Positions 35,881 to 45,874 of a stretch of DNA of 64,000 nucleotides are shown here, in pieces. Position numbers and translations under genes: made by a program. The first letter of the stretch is position 1. Each line of letters starts with the position of its first letter. Below the pieces are notes generated by a model. It was given only the letters and a program-made list of their open reading frames with translations, had not been told where the DNA came from and made no database searches. Source of the DNA: Halalkalibacter suaedae (GTDB lineage: Bacteria; Bacillota; Bacilli; Bacillales; Bacillaceae_D); assembly GCF_017939705.1 (NCBI RefSeq), contig NZ_JAGKSQ010000002.1, positions 496,001 to 560,000 of the forward strand. Reading direction: 5' to 3'.

Positions 35881-35944
35881 TTCAATAACCGCATATGTTT
35901 GTATGATTTAGCCATAAGACATTTACTATATTGGAGGAATAATC

Positions 35945-37231
35945 ATGGCTAGAATTCAAGAATGGAATCCTGAAAATGAGGAGTTTTGGAAAAAGGAAGG
36001 AAAGCGGCATGCACGTAGAAATCTATGGATTTCAGTACCTACCTTAATGCTTGCTTTTATTGTTTGGCAGATCTGGTCAGTTGTTGCAGTGAGACTTAAT
36101 GATATCGGGTTTGAATTTACTGAGGCACAGTTATTTACTCTAGCCGCAACACCAGGCTTAGTAGGGGCAACAATGCGCTTTGTTTATACATTTGCAGTAG
36201 GAAAGTTCGGCGGTCGTAATTGGATCGTATTCTCGACAGCTATCTTGGCGTTCCCTACTATTGGAATTGGATTTGCTGTTCAAAATCCAGACACTCCATA
36301 CTGGATTATGGTTACATTAGCAGCACTATGTGGAGTTGGTGGGGGGAACTTTTCTTCATCCTCTGCAAATATGAGCTTCTTTTTCCCGAAAAAGGAAAAA
36401 GGAACTGCTCTAGGGATTAATGGTGGCTTAGGAAACATGGGTGTATCTGTCGTTCAGTTTATAACACCTCTAATTATTACAGTAGGTACATTTTCATTTA
36501 TTGGAGGTGAAGGACAGGTATTGCCTGATGGATCAGAGATTTGGCTACAAAATGCTGCTTTTGTCTGGGTCATTCCTATTATTATCTTAACTGTTATTGC
36601 CTATTTCGGAATGGATAATCTACCTAATACAAAACAATCAATTGGTGCACAGTTTATCATAGTAAAACGTAAACACACATGGATCATGACATTATTATAT
36701 GTAGCTACATTTGGTTCTTTTATTGGGTACGGTGCAGCATTCCCACTCCTACTGCGTTCACAGTTTCCAGATTACGTTTCTTTAGCTTTTCTCGGAGCTT
36801 TTTTAGCAGCGGTTTTCAGACCAATTGGAGGTTGGTGTGCTGATAAGTTCGGTGGTGCAAAAGTAACAGGAATCGTACTAATAATGATGATGTTTGGTGC
36901 TCTGTCAGTCATTTATTTCATTAAGCTAGAAAGCTTTATCGGATTTCTTCTCTCATTCTTGATTTTATTTATCGCAGCAGGGATGGGATCTGGATCAACA
37001 TTTCAAATGATCCCAATTATATTCCCACTTAAGGAGGCCGCACCAGTTCTAGGTTTCACAGCTGCATTTGCAGCATACGGATCATTTTTTATCCCAAAAC
37101 TATTTGGCTGGTCTGTTTCAACCACAGGTACTCCTATCTCAGCACTATATGTTTTTATATGTTTTTATATAGTATCAATTGGATTTAATTGGTATTACTA
37201 TCAAAGAAAGAACGCTGAGATGAAGTGTTAA
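35945..37231 (+). CDS. narK: Nitrate/nitrite transporter NarK (MFS)
   Basis: A 428-residue, 12-helix major facilitator of the nitrate-nitrite porter family. The signature GGGNFSSSSANMSFFFP and GLGNMGVSVVQ in the N-terminal half, and RPIGGWCADKFGG plus GMGSGSTFQMIP in the second half, are the NarK nitrate signature motifs; the Arg residues of the substrate path are visible (MRFVYTF, FRPIGG). In Bacilli it imports nitrate and exports nitrite. GGAGGAAT precedes the ATG. It stands divergent to nirBD, and no nitrate reductase (narGHJI) is in the window. Its own terminator follows. Confidence 0.94.
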   Translation: MARIQEWNPENEEFWKKEGKRHARRNLWISVPTLMLAFIVWQIWSVVAVRLNDIGFEFTEAQLFTLAATPGLVGATMRFVYTFAVGKFGGRNWIVFSTAILAFPTIGIGFAVQNPDTPYWIMVTLAALCGVGGGNFSSSSANMSFFFPKKEKGTALGINGGLGNMGVSVVQFITPLIITVGTFSFIGGEGQVLPDGSEIWLQNAAFVWVIPIIILTVIAYFGMDNLPNTKQSIGAQFIIVKRKHTWIMTLLYVATFGSFIGYGAAFPLLLRSQFPDYVSLAFLGAFLAAVFRPIGGWCADKFGGAKVTGIVLIMMMFGALSVIYFIKLESFIGFLLSFLILFIAAGMGSGSTFQMIPIIFPLKEAAPVLGFTAAFAAYGSFFIPKLFGWSVSTTGTPISALYVFICFYIVSIGFNWYYYQRKNAEMKC

Positions 37232-37238
37232 ATTATTA

Positions 37239-37284
37239 AAGGTGCTACTTTAGAGGCATTACTCCTCTTAGTGGCACCTTTTTC
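37239..37284 (+). terminator. Terminator of narK
   Basis: AGGTGC-ACT-AGAGG / CCTCT-AGT-GCACCT arms followed by TTTTT. Confidence 0.9.
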
Positions 37285-37430
37285 ATTCTAAAAAAGATAG
37301 TTAGTCCCGTCATATTTATTACCAATCTGTGCAAAAAAACTTGTTATATTTCCTATCACGATTACTTTCGAATTAACTCTAGAGTGATATAGTTGGATTA
37401 TTCAAATAATTCATTTGGGAGGAACGTAAA

Positions 37431-37505
37431 ATGGAAAATAAAAAACTTAAAAATCCAGGATTCCTAACACTTCTTTTCTTAACTTTCACCATTTTCTTTC
37501 AGTAG
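37431..37505 (+). pseudogene. Remnant of a gene: 24-residue start of a membrane protein
   Basis: A very good ribosome binding site (GGGAGGAA) is followed by ATG and 24 codons (MENKKLKNPGFLTLLFLTF…) that look like the N-terminus of a polytopic protein, but a TAG comes 25 codons in and no open frame continues. A full-length family B repeat begins 26 bases later. The rest of the gene seems lost, possibly with the repeat's arrival. A functional 24-residue membrane peptide is the alternative. Confidence 0.4.
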
Positions 37506-37530
37506 ACCGATTTAATCCAGTTGCATATAA

Positions 37531-37775
37531 AAAGAGGCTGGGACATAACTAAAGTGACTAACTGAAATGCCGAACAAAGCAATGAAGTAGCGGTTGAAAT
37601 ATACGTAGACTCCTGCGGGATCAAAAGCCAAAGGTGAGACCCAAAAGTAGCAGGCACGAGGAGGCTCAACGGCTTCCCGCGGCAAGCGAAGTATATTTCA
37701 GGAGCGGTATTATGTCCGCCACCTATCATTTTTCGGATTTTCTATTAGTTAAATCACTTTTGTCCCAGCCTCTTT
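37531..37775 (+). repeat. Dispersed MITE-like repeat, family B, copy 3 (full length)
   Basis: Same terminal arms (AAGAGGCTGGGACA / TGTCCCAGCCTCTT) and length (245 bp) as the copy at 6251, with changes in the middle (the GGTGAG / CTCACC stem is weakened to CTCAAC). A minus-strand ORF (37499-37729) over it is not a gene. It separates the truncated gene from the MobA-like gene. Confidence 0.85.
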
Positions 37776-37783
37776 GCTTTCTT

Positions 37784-38404
37784 CTAAATTGAAATAACAG
37801 AATCATTTTGACTATTATCTATCATCTTATTGTACTCTGCTGCATTTCTAATTCGTAGTGAAAACGGTTGAGTTATCAATTGTTCTTTAAACACCTCTTG
37901 GCCAACAATACTAAACGATATCCTCTCTATTAAAGACATCATACTTGCCTTGTCTTGCTCAAGAAGCTGTGTTGTTACATCAATACATGAGCGTGAATAG
38001 AGACTATGAAATAACTGCAGGCTTCCGTTACACTCAGGAATGATTAACTGACCATCTTGTTTTTTGACACGAAACATTACCTCAATAACCGCTGACGACA
38101 GAAACGGCATGTCTGGAGTAACAATCCATAAATAATCATTTTTCGCTAATGAGAGTGCGGCATGGACAGCACTGAGCGTCTCTGAACCCTTAAAATAATT
38201 CGTAATAATTCTTATCGAATTACCCAACACTGGCAAATAACTTGATGGGCGATCTGTCACAAGAATTATTTCCTCACAGATCCTTTTCATCTCCCTAACT
38301 TGCTTTTCTATTAATGTTTCATCATTAAGTCTAATTAATCCTGTAATGATCTGATCTCTTAAGCGACTATCATTACTATCGAGAATCACGCCTGTTACGT
38401 TCAT
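37784..38404 (-). CDS. Degenerate MobA-like nucleotidyltransferase
   Basis: A 206-residue protein with the fold order of MobA (molybdenum cofactor guanylyltransferase): Rossmann start MNVTGVILDSNDSR, LNDETLIEKQ, IIPECNGSLQLFHSLYSRSC in the second half, and TPDMPFL with the metal-binding Asp. The nucleotide-binding loop that should read LAGGxSxRMGxxK is replaced by LDSNDSRLRDQI, lacking the glycines and the lysine, so activity as a MobA is doubtful. AGGAGGTG precedes the ATG. It is divergent from the second fnr gene, near nitrite and formate metabolism, and may have taken another role or be decaying. Confidence 0.65.
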   Translation of the reverse strand: MNVTGVILDSNDSRLRDQIITGLIRLNDETLIEKQVREMKRICEEIILVTDRPSSYLPVLGNSIRIITNYFKGSETLSAVHAALSLAKNDYLWIVTPDMPFLSSAVIEVMFRVKKQDGQLIIPECNGSLQLFHSLYSRSCIDVTTQLLEQDKASMMSLIERISFSIVGQEVFKEQLITQPFSLRIRNAAEYNKMIDNSQNDSVISI

Positions 38405-38514
38405 CGTTTCACCTCCTCATTCTTCTTCTCTTCTTACTATATCTGGATTCTTATATTCAATCTGTTAACTTGATCACACCTGTTTATTAAAAATAAAAAA
38501 TTAAATGATGTTAG

Positions 38515-38530
38515 TGTGATTTTTATCACA
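38515..38530. promoter_or_regulatory. Fnr box in front of the second fnr gene
   Basis: TGTGA-TTTTTA-TCACA, a perfect consensus match 58 bases before the start, suggesting auto-regulation or activation by the other Fnr. Confidence 0.88.
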
Positions 38531-38588
38531 TTTTTATTCAGAATGATCTTTTATACTCAAGGAGAAGAAAGTTTAGGAGGGGTATTAA

Positions 38589-39305
38589 ATGGAAACCGTA
38601 GCATTTGAACGTAATATCCATCAAAATACGTATCATTTAACAGAAAAAACACTATTTGCACTAACAGATATTATGTATGAACAAAAAGTTGAAGCTGGTA
38701 CGTTTTTATTTCGTGAAGGGGATACAGCTAATAAACTGTTTTATATTAAAGAAGGCCACGTTAAAATGTTAAAAGGAACATCTGATGGAAAAGAATATAT
38801 ACTTAATATGTTTAATTCAGGTGACCTATTTGGGGAAATGAGCAGCTTTATGGCAATTTCATATAGTTACAATGCCCGTGCAGAAACTGATTGTGTTGTT
38901 GGAGTCATTCAACAAAAGGACTTAGAAATCCTCTTATGGCAGCACGGTGAAATCGCTGTAGAATTTCTTAAATGGACGTCACTACTTAATCAAATTACAC
39001 AGTCAAAACTTCGTGATTTAACGTTTCACGGTAAGCTTGGTGCCCTTGCTTCGACACTTATTCGAATGAGTCATTCATACGGCGAAGAATATAAAGGTTC
39101 AATTCGCATTACTAAAAAAATGAAGAATGGCGAGCTCGGCGAATATATTGGGGCAACAAGAGAAAGCGTGAACCGAATGTTATCCGATCTAAAAACAAAA
39201 GGGGTTATCGAGCAAAGCAAAGGTTTTCTCATCATTCATGATCTTGACCACCTGAAAACTATTTGCCAATGTGAAAATTGCCCTCTAGAAATATGTCGAA
39301 TGTAA
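38589..39305 (+). CDS. Bacillus-type Fnr anaerobic regulator, copy 2
   Basis: A 238-residue Crp/Fnr-family activator closely related to the protein at 32050. The effector domain reads FREGDTANKLFYIKEGHVKM and GDLFGEMSSF; the HTH GEYIGATRESVNRMLSDLK; the C-terminal cluster C228-EN-C231-PLEI-C236 is preceded by an extra Cys at 226. TTAGGAGGGG lies before the ATG. Its own Fnr box is upstream. Two full Fnr copies in one region imply either redundancy or different oxygen thresholds or targets. Which copy corresponds to B. subtilis fnr cannot be decided from sequence alone. Confidence 0.9.
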   Translation: METVAFERNIHQNTYHLTEKTLFALTDIMYEQKVEAGTFLFREGDTANKLFYIKEGHVKMLKGTSDGKEYILNMFNSGDLFGEMSSFMAISYSYNARAETDCVVGVIQQKDLEILLWQHGEIAVEFLKWTSLLNQITQSKLRDLTFHGKLGALASTLIRMSHSYGEEYKGSIRITKKMKNGELGEYIGATRESVNRMLSDLKTKGVIEQSKGFLIIHDLDHLKTICQCENCPLEICRM

Positions 39306-39337
39306 AAAAAACTTCAGTAAATGTTTCAAAACCTTAG

Positions 39338-39375
39338 AAAAGCGCCTTGAGAAATAACTCTTAAAGGCGTTTTTA
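39338..39375 (+). terminator. Terminator of the second fnr gene
   Basis: AAAAGCGCCTT / AAAGGCGTTTTT arms around an AT-rich loop. Confidence 0.85.
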
Positions 39376-39682
39376 CATATTTTCTTCTTCTTCACATTCT
39401 GTGAAGACCCCATATTTATAGTGTAATAGTAATTCCATTAAGATGATGAACCTACTTAGACGTTTTTAATAGAAAAAAATAGTCACTAAATCTAAATGTT
39501 TATTTTATATATAATATGGTCTTCAGAATATATTTTCTAATCGAAACCAGCTCCATGTTGTGCATTCTTAGATTTCTAACTTATATGCCACTATAATCCG
39601 TATACTTATTCTTCTCTTAATATAAAAATACAGAAAAAACTGTGAGCTGTTTAATAGCCAAAAGAAGCATATTCCCATCTTC
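39376..39682. other. Gene-free AT-rich stretch
   Basis: No ORF with a ribosome binding site, no strong hairpin and no recognisable RNA. The following 39819-39953 stretch is likewise empty apart from the family A repeat between them. Confidence 0.6.
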
Positions 39683-39818
39683 CCTCAAACAAAGCGGCCG
39701 GGATGGGAGGGCCGACTCCTGCAGGAAGAAAGGGCAGGTTGAAATCCACCGGCAGAGCCGGTTAGTTCAACGCCCGCCGGCGGGTGCGTGCCCCCCATCC
39801 CGGTAGCGAAGGCGAAGC
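39683..39818 (+). repeat. Dispersed structured repeat, family A, copy 3
   Basis: Nearly identical to the copy at 966 in both stems (GGGATGGG / CCCATCCC, TTGAA / TTCAA, ACCGGC-aga-GCCGGT) with a changed right shoulder (CCGGCGGGTGCG instead of CTGCGGAAAGCG). It lies downstream of pflA, in an intergenic region, in the same orientation as the other copies. Confidence 0.8.
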
Positions 39819-39953
39819 ATCTAACCTTAGTAAATCTCCCCAGCACAAAACTTATTTGCAAGACCTTAGAAATTTCACTGAATACGAAACACTCAGAAGG
39901 CTTTATTTGGTTTAAACAAAATACAAATATGCTAAAGGAATAAAACTAGCCCT

Positions 39954-40679
39954 TTAGCATTGTAATATCGTTTTAGCATTATCAATTCGCTCCTGCGTTG
40001 GTGGCTCGACATCCTCTAATTGATAAGTGATTCCTAATTCCTTCCATTTATAAACACCTAATTTATGATAAGGTAGAACCTCTATTTTTTTCACGTTAGT
40101 AAGCTGATCAATAAATTGCCTTAATGAAGTTAAATCCCCATCAATATCAGTTATACCTGGTACCAATACGTGCCGAATCCAGACCGGGATCTCCTTCATT
40201 GAAAGGTACTGAGCAAATGAGAGAATATGTTCATTTTTCATTCCTGTTAAGCGATGATGCTTCCTTGAATCAATTTGCTTAAGATCTAGAAGAACCAGAT
40301 CGGTTACCGCTAATAAATGATCTAATTTTCTTAGGAACTCAGGATGTTCCTGAAAACAACCTCCACAAGAGTCAATTGTCGTATGAATATTTAGCTCCTT
40401 ACATTTTGTAAATAACTCAGTTAAAAATTCTAATTGTAATAAAGGCTCTCCTCCTGAAACAGTAATCCCACCACCACTGCTTTCAAAATAAGGAAGATAA
40501 TCCTTTAAATCATCAATAATTTCTTCAACCGTTATTTCCTTCCCGTCACCGATCTTCCACGTATCTGGATTATGGCAGTATTGGCAACGCAATAAACACC
40601 CCTGCATAAAGACAATATAGCGTAATCCTGGTCCATCTACTGTGCCACACGTCTCAATTGAATGAATCCGACCTTTCAT
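39954..40679 (-). CDS. pflA: Pyruvate formate-lyase-activating enzyme (radical SAM)
   Basis: A 241-residue radical SAM enzyme that installs the glycyl radical in PflB. The cluster motif [12 protein letters not shown] (CX3CX2C), the Gly-rich SAM motif [15 protein letters not shown] and the C-terminal HKLGVYKW are intact. I chose ATG at 40679, whose ribosome binding site GAGGGG is five bases upstream; the frame can begin 12 codons earlier, but that region forms a hairpin. It follows pflB by 75 bases in the same direction, the usual pflBA order. Confidence 0.95.
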   Translation of the reverse strand: MKGRIHSIETCGTVDGPGLRYIVFMQGCLLRCQYCHNPDTWKIGDGKEITVEEIIDDLKDYLPYFESSGGGITVSGGEPLLQLEFLTELFTKCKELNIHTTIDSCGGCFQEHPEFLRKLDHLLAVTDLVLLDLKQIDSRKHHRLTGMKNEHILSFAQYLSMKEIPVWIRHVLVPGITDIDGDLTSLRQFIDQLTNVKKIEVLPYHKLGVYKWKELGITYQLEDVEPPTQERIDNAKTILQC

Positions 40680-40681
40680 AG

Positions 40682-40710
40682 AAACCCCTCTTTTAACCGA
40701 GTAGGGGTTT
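40682..40710 (-). promoter_or_regulatory. Hairpin covering the pflA ribosome binding site
   Basis: Arms AAACCCCT and AGGGGTTT (8 bp) enclose ACTCGGTTAAAAG; the 3' arm is the pflA Shine-Dalgarno (GAGGGG). The stem would hide the site unless opened by ribosomes coming from pflB or by another factor. Confidence 0.5.
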
Positions 40711-40754
40711 ATCAAAGGACTTTTGCCTTTTTACACCCCTTGCACGATTTATAT

Positions 40755-42980
40755 TTATAGTGATTCGTGGAATGTCCGGTTAATCACATCGATTTGCTGT
40801 TCTCTCGTCAATTTAATAAAGTTAACAGCATAACCAGATACACGAATGGTTAATTGTGGATATTCTTCCGGGTGCTCCATCGCGTCAATTAAAGTATCCC
40901 GATTAAATACGTTAATATTTAAGTGATGCCCCCCTTGAATAGCGTATCCATCTAAAATTCCGACTAAATTCTTTGTTTGATCAGCGTCTTCTTTACCTAA
41001 AGCTTTTGGGACAATGCTAAAGGTGTTAGACACTCCATCTAATGAGTGATCATAAGGAATCTTTGCAACTGATGTCAATGAAGCAAGTGCTCCTTTCTTG
41101 TCTCGACCATGCAATGGGTTCGCTCCTGGTGCAAATGGCTCACCTGCTTTTCTTCCATCAGGTGTATTTCCAGTCTTTTTACCGTATACGACATTACTAG
41201 TGATTGTTAATACAGACATTGTCGGCAATGACTGACGGTACGTTGGATGCTTTCTCAGCTTTTCCATAAATGTCTTCACAAGCCATACGGCAATGTCATC
41301 AACACGATCGTCATTGTTTCCGTATTGTGGGTATTCTCCTTCAATTTCAAAGTCTACTACGACACCATTTTCATCACGAATGGTTTTAACCTTCGTATGC
41401 TTGATCGCACTTAGACTGTCTGCAGCCACAGATAATCCGGCAATACCACACGCCATTGTTCGAAGTATTTCCTTATCGTGCAATGCCATTTCAATCCGCT
41501 CATAAGAATATTTATCATGCATATAGTGGATTACATTTAATGTGTTAACATACAACTCAGCAAGCCATTCCATCATCTTGTCAAAATTAGCTAGCACCTC
41601 TTCGTAATCAAGAAATTCTGAGGTGATCGGTGTTAATGTTGGTCCAACCTGTATTTTTAATTTCTCATCGACACCACCATTAATTGCATATAAGAGAGCT
41701 TTGGCAAGGTTAGCACGTGCTCCAAAAAACTGCATTTGCTTCCCTATTTTCATCGCACTCACGCAACATGCAATTCCGTAATCATCACCAAATTGTGGTC
41801 TCATACTATCATCATTTTCATATTGAATTGAACTTGTTTTAATTGACATTTGTGCACAATAATTTTTAAAATTCTGAGGCAATTTTTTAGACCATAAGAT
41901 AGTTAAATTCGGTTCAGGAGCTGGGCCTAAATTATCAAGAGTGTGGAGAAAACGGAAAGAGCTTTTCGTAACAAGGGCTCTACCATCAACACCGACGCCG
42001 GCTATTGATTCAGTGACCCAAGTTGGATCACCACTGAATAATTCATTGTAATCCGGTGTCCGAGCAAATTTAACAAGTCTTAGTTTCATAACGAAGTGAT
42101 CAACTAGCTCCTGTGCACTTCTTTCCGTTAATGTACCTTCTTTTAAATCTCTCTCAATGTAAACATCTAAGAATGTAGATACACGTCCCAAACTCATCGC
42201 TGCTCCATTTTGTTCCTTGATTGCAGCCAAATAACCAAAATATAACCATTGAAACGCTTCTTGTGCATTTGCAGCTGGCTCTGAAAGATCAAAACCATAA
42301 GAACTAGCCATTTTCTTAAGTTCGTGTAATGCTTTGAGTTGTTCTGAGATTTCTTCACGGTCTCGAATAAGATCCTCAGTCATTGTCATGCTAGTTGCTG
42401 CTAATTCCTTCTGCTTTTGATTAATAAGAAAATCAACTCCGTATAATGCAACCCGTCGATAATCACCAATAATTCTACCGCGACCGTAGGCGTCTGGTAA
42501 GCCGGTTATAATCCCAGCCTTTCGTGCTAACCTCATGTCAGAAGTATAAGCATCAAATACACCTTGATTATGGGTTTTTCGGTACTTTGTGAATGTCTCT
42601 ACAACCTCTGGTGCGACCTCAAAACCATAAGAAATGCAAGCATCCTGAGCCATTCTAATCCCACCGAACGGTTGCAATGAGCGTTTGAATGGCACATCTG
42701 TCTGGAGACCTACAATTTGTTCTAGCTCCTTATTCAAATATCCTGGTCCGTGCGACACAATTGTCGATACGATCTCAGTATCCATATCTAAAACCCCGCC
42801 ATTTTCACGCTCCTTCCTTGTTAGTTCCATGATCTGTTTCCAGAGTTGATTTGTTTGATCCGTTGCTTCTTCTAAAAATGAATCCTTTCCTTCATAAAGA
42901 GTGTAGTTTTGTTGAATAAAGTTGCGAACATTGACTTCATCTTGCCATACACCTTTTTTAAACGTTCTCCAATAATTCAT
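40755..42980 (-). CDS. pflB: Formate C-acetyltransferase (pyruvate formate-lyase)
   Basis: A 741-residue glycyl radical enzyme converting pyruvate and CoA to acetyl-CoA and formate under anaerobiosis. The catalytic Cys pair is in [14 protein letters not shown] and the glycyl radical loop in [13 protein letters not shown] near the C-terminus. Length is that of PflB. I chose ATG at 42980 ([10 protein letters not shown], with AGAGGGAC upstream); the open frame reaches back 43 codons to 43109 but that extension is hydrophobic, lacks a ribosome binding site and overlaps the Fnr box. It forms pflB-pflA and is preceded by an Fnr box. Confidence 0.96.
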   Translation of the reverse strand: MNYWRTFKKGVWQDEVNVRNFIQQNYTLYEGKDSFLEEATDQTNQLWKQIMELTRKERENGGVLDMDTEIVSTIVSHGPGYLNKELEQIVGLQTDVPFKRSLQPFGGIRMAQDACISYGFEVAPEVVETFTKYRKTHNQGVFDAYTSDMRLARKAGIITGLPDAYGRGRIIGDYRRVALYGVDFLINQKQKELAATSMTMTEDLIRDREEISEQLKALHELKKMASSYGFDLSEPAANAQEAFQWLYFGYLAAIKEQNGAAMSLGRVSTFLDVYIERDLKEGTLTERSAQELVDHFVMKLRLVKFARTPDYNELFSGDPTWVTESIAGVGVDGRALVTKSSFRFLHTLDNLGPAPEPNLTILWSKKLPQNFKNYCAQMSIKTSSIQYENDDSMRPQFGDDYGIACCVSAMKIGKQMQFFGARANLAKALLYAINGGVDEKLKIQVGPTLTPITSEFLDYEEVLANFDKMMEWLAELYVNTLNVIHYMHDKYSYERIEMALHDKEILRTMACGIAGLSVAADSLSAIKHTKVKTIRDENGVVVDFEIEGEYPQYGNNDDRVDDIAVWLVKTFMEKLRKHPTYRQSLPTMSVLTITSNVVYGKKTGNTPDGRKAGEPFAPGANPLHGRDKKGALASLTSVAKIPYDHSLDGVSNTFSIVPKALGKEDADQTKNLVGILDGYAIQGGHHLNINVFNRDTLIDAMEHPEEYPQLTIRVSGYAVNFIKLTREQQIDVINRTFHESL

Positions 42981-43094
42981 CGTTAAGTCCCTCTCTTTCA
43001 ACAACTTTTTTGTGAATCGTTTCACAAATATAATTCCATCCATGACAGTTATGTTCCTTACACTTATAGAATAGTTGATTTCCATCAATGAAAA

Positions 43095-43110
43095 AGTGAT
43101 TAAAATCACA
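43095..43110. promoter_or_regulatory. Fnr box in front of pflBA
   Basis: AGTGA-TTAAAA-TCACA, one mismatch to consensus, about 115 bases before the pflB start, implying anaerobic induction. Confidence 0.82.
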
Positions 43111-43180
43111 ATTAAGCAGTTAATTTTTTGACGTATTTTTGAACAGAATTAATTAGTGCGATTGCTCTCTAGCTTGAAAA

Positions 43181-43212
43181 AGAGTGTCCCAATTTAGTCT
43201 TGAGACACTCTA
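43181..43212 (-). terminator. Terminator of adhE
   Basis: AGAGTGTC / GACACTCT arms with extended pairing, followed by TTTTTC on the minus strand, 13 bases after the adhE stop. Confidence 0.85.
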
Positions 43213-43224
43213 CAAGATTATTAA

Positions 43225-45828
43225 TTAGACTCCTTTATAGGCAGCTCGGTACACATCAGCTAATTCACTTACTAACGGTAGCTTAGGATTAGCCGTCGTA
43301 CACTGATCCTCAAATGCACGCTCAGCTAAATACTCAACTTTACTTTCAAATACCTTTGCATCGACACCATTATCTTTAATACTCATCGGTATATCCATTT
43401 CTTTAGCTAGCTTAATAATCGCTTGTACTAAACTTTCCACACCCTCTTCGGTTGTCCGAGCAGGAAGACCTAATACTTTTGCAATCTCCGCATAACGCTT
43501 ATCAGCAATAAAATGTTCATACTTCGGAAATGCTGTAAACTTCGTTGGCTTTAGGGCATTATAGCGAATGACATGTGGCATCAAGATCGTATTAGAGCGA
43601 CCATGAGCAATATGGAATTCGGCACCTAATTTATGGGCAAGACTGTGATTAATACCGAGGAATGCATTTGCAAAAGCCATCCCCGCAATCGTTGAAGCAT
43701 TATGCATCTTCTCCCTAGCCACCTCATCCATCCCATTTCTGTAGGCTCTAGGTAAATACTCAAATACTAATTGAATTGCTTTTATCGCGAGTCCATCTGT
43801 ATAGTCATTAGCCATATTAGAGACATAGGCCTCAATCGCATGGGTCAGAACATCCATTCCTGTATCTGCTGTTACATGCTTAGGAACTGTCATAACAAAC
43901 TGTGGATCGATGATCGCAACGTCTGGTGTTAACTCATAATCAGCTAACGGATATTTAATGTTCTGTTTCTTATCTGTAATAACAGCAAATGAAGTCACTT
44001 CAGAACCAGTTCCAGATGTTGTTGGAATCGCAACAAATTGAGCTTGCTTCCCGAGCATCGGATATTTAAAAATTCGCTTACGAATATCTAAGAACTTTTG
44101 CTTTAACCCAGAAAAATCGGTATCAGGGTGTTCATAGAACAGCCACATTCCTTTTGCTGCGTCCATTGCAGATCCCCCACCAAGTGCAATAATACAATCG
44201 GGTTGGAAATTCCTCATCATTTCCGCACCTTTTTCAACTGTTTCAATTGATGGATCTGGTTCAACATCAGAGAAAATTTCGCAATGAACATAGTCAGCAC
44301 GCTTTCTCAAATAATAAAGTACTTTATCGACATAGCCGAGCTTAACCATTCCTTCATCAGTTACAATAATAGCTTTTGAGATATTCGGCATTTTAGCTAA
44401 ATATTGAACTGAATTCTTTTCAAAGTAAATTTTAGGTGGAATCTTGAACCATTGCATATTGACATTTCTCCGTGCTAATTTTTTGATATTTAATAAATGT
44501 ACGGTACCTACATTTGTAGAGATTGAATTTTTACCATAAGAACCGCAACCTAAGGTTAATGAAGGCAAATATGCGTTATAAATGTCACCAATTGCCCCTT
44601 GTGAAGATGGAGCGTTTGAAATGATCCGACTTGCTTTCATTCTCGTACCAAATTGTGTTATCACATTCTGATCTTCAGAATGGATAACGGCAGAGTGACC
44701 TAGTCCGCCAAATTCAAGCATTTCTTCAGCTCGTGTAAGTCCTTCTTCAGTTGTCTTCACACGGAAGCAAGCGAGAACAGGACTTAATTTTTCGCGAGAT
44801 AGTGGATATTCAGGACCGACTCCTTTAATTTCTGCAATTAAGATTTTCGTGTCCTCAGGCACCTTAACACCCGCAAGCTTTGCGATGAATGCAGCTGATT
44901 TTCCGACAATATCAGGATTAACCGCACATTTTTCCTCATTAATAACAAGCTTTTCAACTTTTGCCTTTTCTGCCTCACTTAAAAAATAGCACTTATTATA
45001 TATGAGTTCACTTTTTACTTCCTCATAAATAACGTCATCAATAATTACTGCTTGTTCAGATGCACATATCATGCCATTATCAAACGTCTTAGATAAAATT
45101 AAGTCATTAACAGAGCGCTTAATATTAGCCGTTTTTTCAATATAGCACGGGACATTACCTGGTCCGACACCTAGTGCAGGTTTTCCTGTGCTGTAAGCCG
45201 ATTTCACCATTCCAGCTCCTCCTGTCGCAAGAACTAGAGCAATGCCTTCGTGATTCATTAATGCTTGTGTTGCCGCAATACTTGGAGTTTCTACCCACTG
45301 GATACAATGCTCAGGTGCCCCAGCGAGAATTGCTGCATCCCTTAGTGTACGAGCAGCTTCACTACTACTCTTTTGGGCTGAAGGATGAAACGCAAACACA
45401 ATTGGATTTCTTGTTTTTATCGCGATCAATGCTTTAAACATTGTCGTAGATGTCGGATTTGTCACAGGAGTAACACCCGCTACTACTCCTACCGGCTCAG
45501 CAATCTCAACTAAACCATCCTGTTGATTTTCATTAATAACGCCAACCGTTTTATCATACTTAATGTTATGGTAGACGTATTCTGTTGAGAAAAGGTTTTT
45601 AATAATTTTGTCTTCATATACCCCACGGTTTGTTTCTTCAACAGCTAATTTCGCTAAGTCCATATGTCGTTCAAGTCCTGCAAGAGCCATTGCCTTTACA
45701 ATTTCATCAACTTGTTCTTGATTAAGAGCCATAAATTCCTTTAATGCAAGTTGACCATTTTCAACAAGCTTTCCAATTGATTTTAAGACATTCGCTTGCT
45801 CATCAACCTTTTTTTGATCTACTGCCAT
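43225..45828 (-). CDS. adhE: Bifunctional acetaldehyde-CoA/alcohol dehydrogenase
   Basis: An 867-residue fermentation enzyme turning acetyl-CoA into ethanol in two NADH steps. The N-terminal aldehyde dehydrogenase (about 1-440) has catalytic Cys in FDNGMICASEQAV and GVGPGNVPCYIE for NAD/CoA. The C-terminal iron-type alcohol dehydrogenase (about 450-867) has GGGSAMDAAK, the metal ligands in DTGMDVLTHAIEAY and NAFLGINHSLAHKLG with AHGRSNTILMPHVIRYN (separate segments). All parts are present at full family length. A small gene and an Fnr box lie upstream, and pflBA follows beyond the terminator. AGGAGGAAT precedes the ATG. Confidence 0.96.
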   Translation of the reverse strand: MAVDQKKVDEQANVLKSIGKLVENGQLALKEFMALNQEQVDEIVKAMALAGLERHMDLAKLAVEETNRGVYEDKIIKNLFSTEYVYHNIKYDKTVGVINENQQDGLVEIAEPVGVVAGVTPVTNPTSTTMFKALIAIKTRNPIVFAFHPSAQKSSSEAARTLRDAAILAGAPEHCIQWVETPSIAATQALMNHEGIALVLATGGAGMVKSAYSTGKPALGVGPGNVPCYIEKTANIKRSVNDLILSKTFDNGMICASEQAVIIDDVIYEEVKSELIYNKCYFLSEAEKAKVEKLVINEEKCAVNPDIVGKSAAFIAKLAGVKVPEDTKILIAEIKGVGPEYPLSREKLSPVLACFRVKTTEEGLTRAEEMLEFGGLGHSAVIHSEDQNVITQFGTRMKASRIISNAPSSQGAIGDIYNAYLPSLTLGCGSYGKNSISTNVGTVHLLNIKKLARRNVNMQWFKIPPKIYFEKNSVQYLAKMPNISKAIIVTDEGMVKLGYVDKVLYYLRKRADYVHCEIFSDVEPDPSIETVEKGAEMMRNFQPDCIIALGGGSAMDAAKGMWLFYEHPDTDFSGLKQKFLDIRKRIFKYPMLGKQAQFVAIPTTSGTGSEVTSFAVITDKKQNIKYPLADYELTPDVAIIDPQFVMTVPKHVTADTGMDVLTHAIEAYVSNMANDYTDGLAIKAIQLVFEYLPRAYRNGMDEVAREKMHNASTIAGMAFANAFLGINHSLAHKLGAEFHIAHGRSNTILMPHVIRYNALKPTKFTAFPKYEHFIADKRYAEIAKVLGLPARTTEEGVESLVQAIIKLAKEMDIPMSIKDNGVDAKVFESKVEYLAERAFEDQCTTANPKLPLVSELADVYRAAYKGV

Positions 45829-45874
45829 GATTATTCCTCCTCAGTTTTCTAATTCTTTATTTATGTTTAGATCA

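Noticed and set aside
40755-43109. A 43-residue N-terminal extension of PflB
   Set aside because: The extension has no ribosome binding site, is hydrophobic, and covers the Fnr box; [10 protein letters not shown] at 42980 is the normal start.
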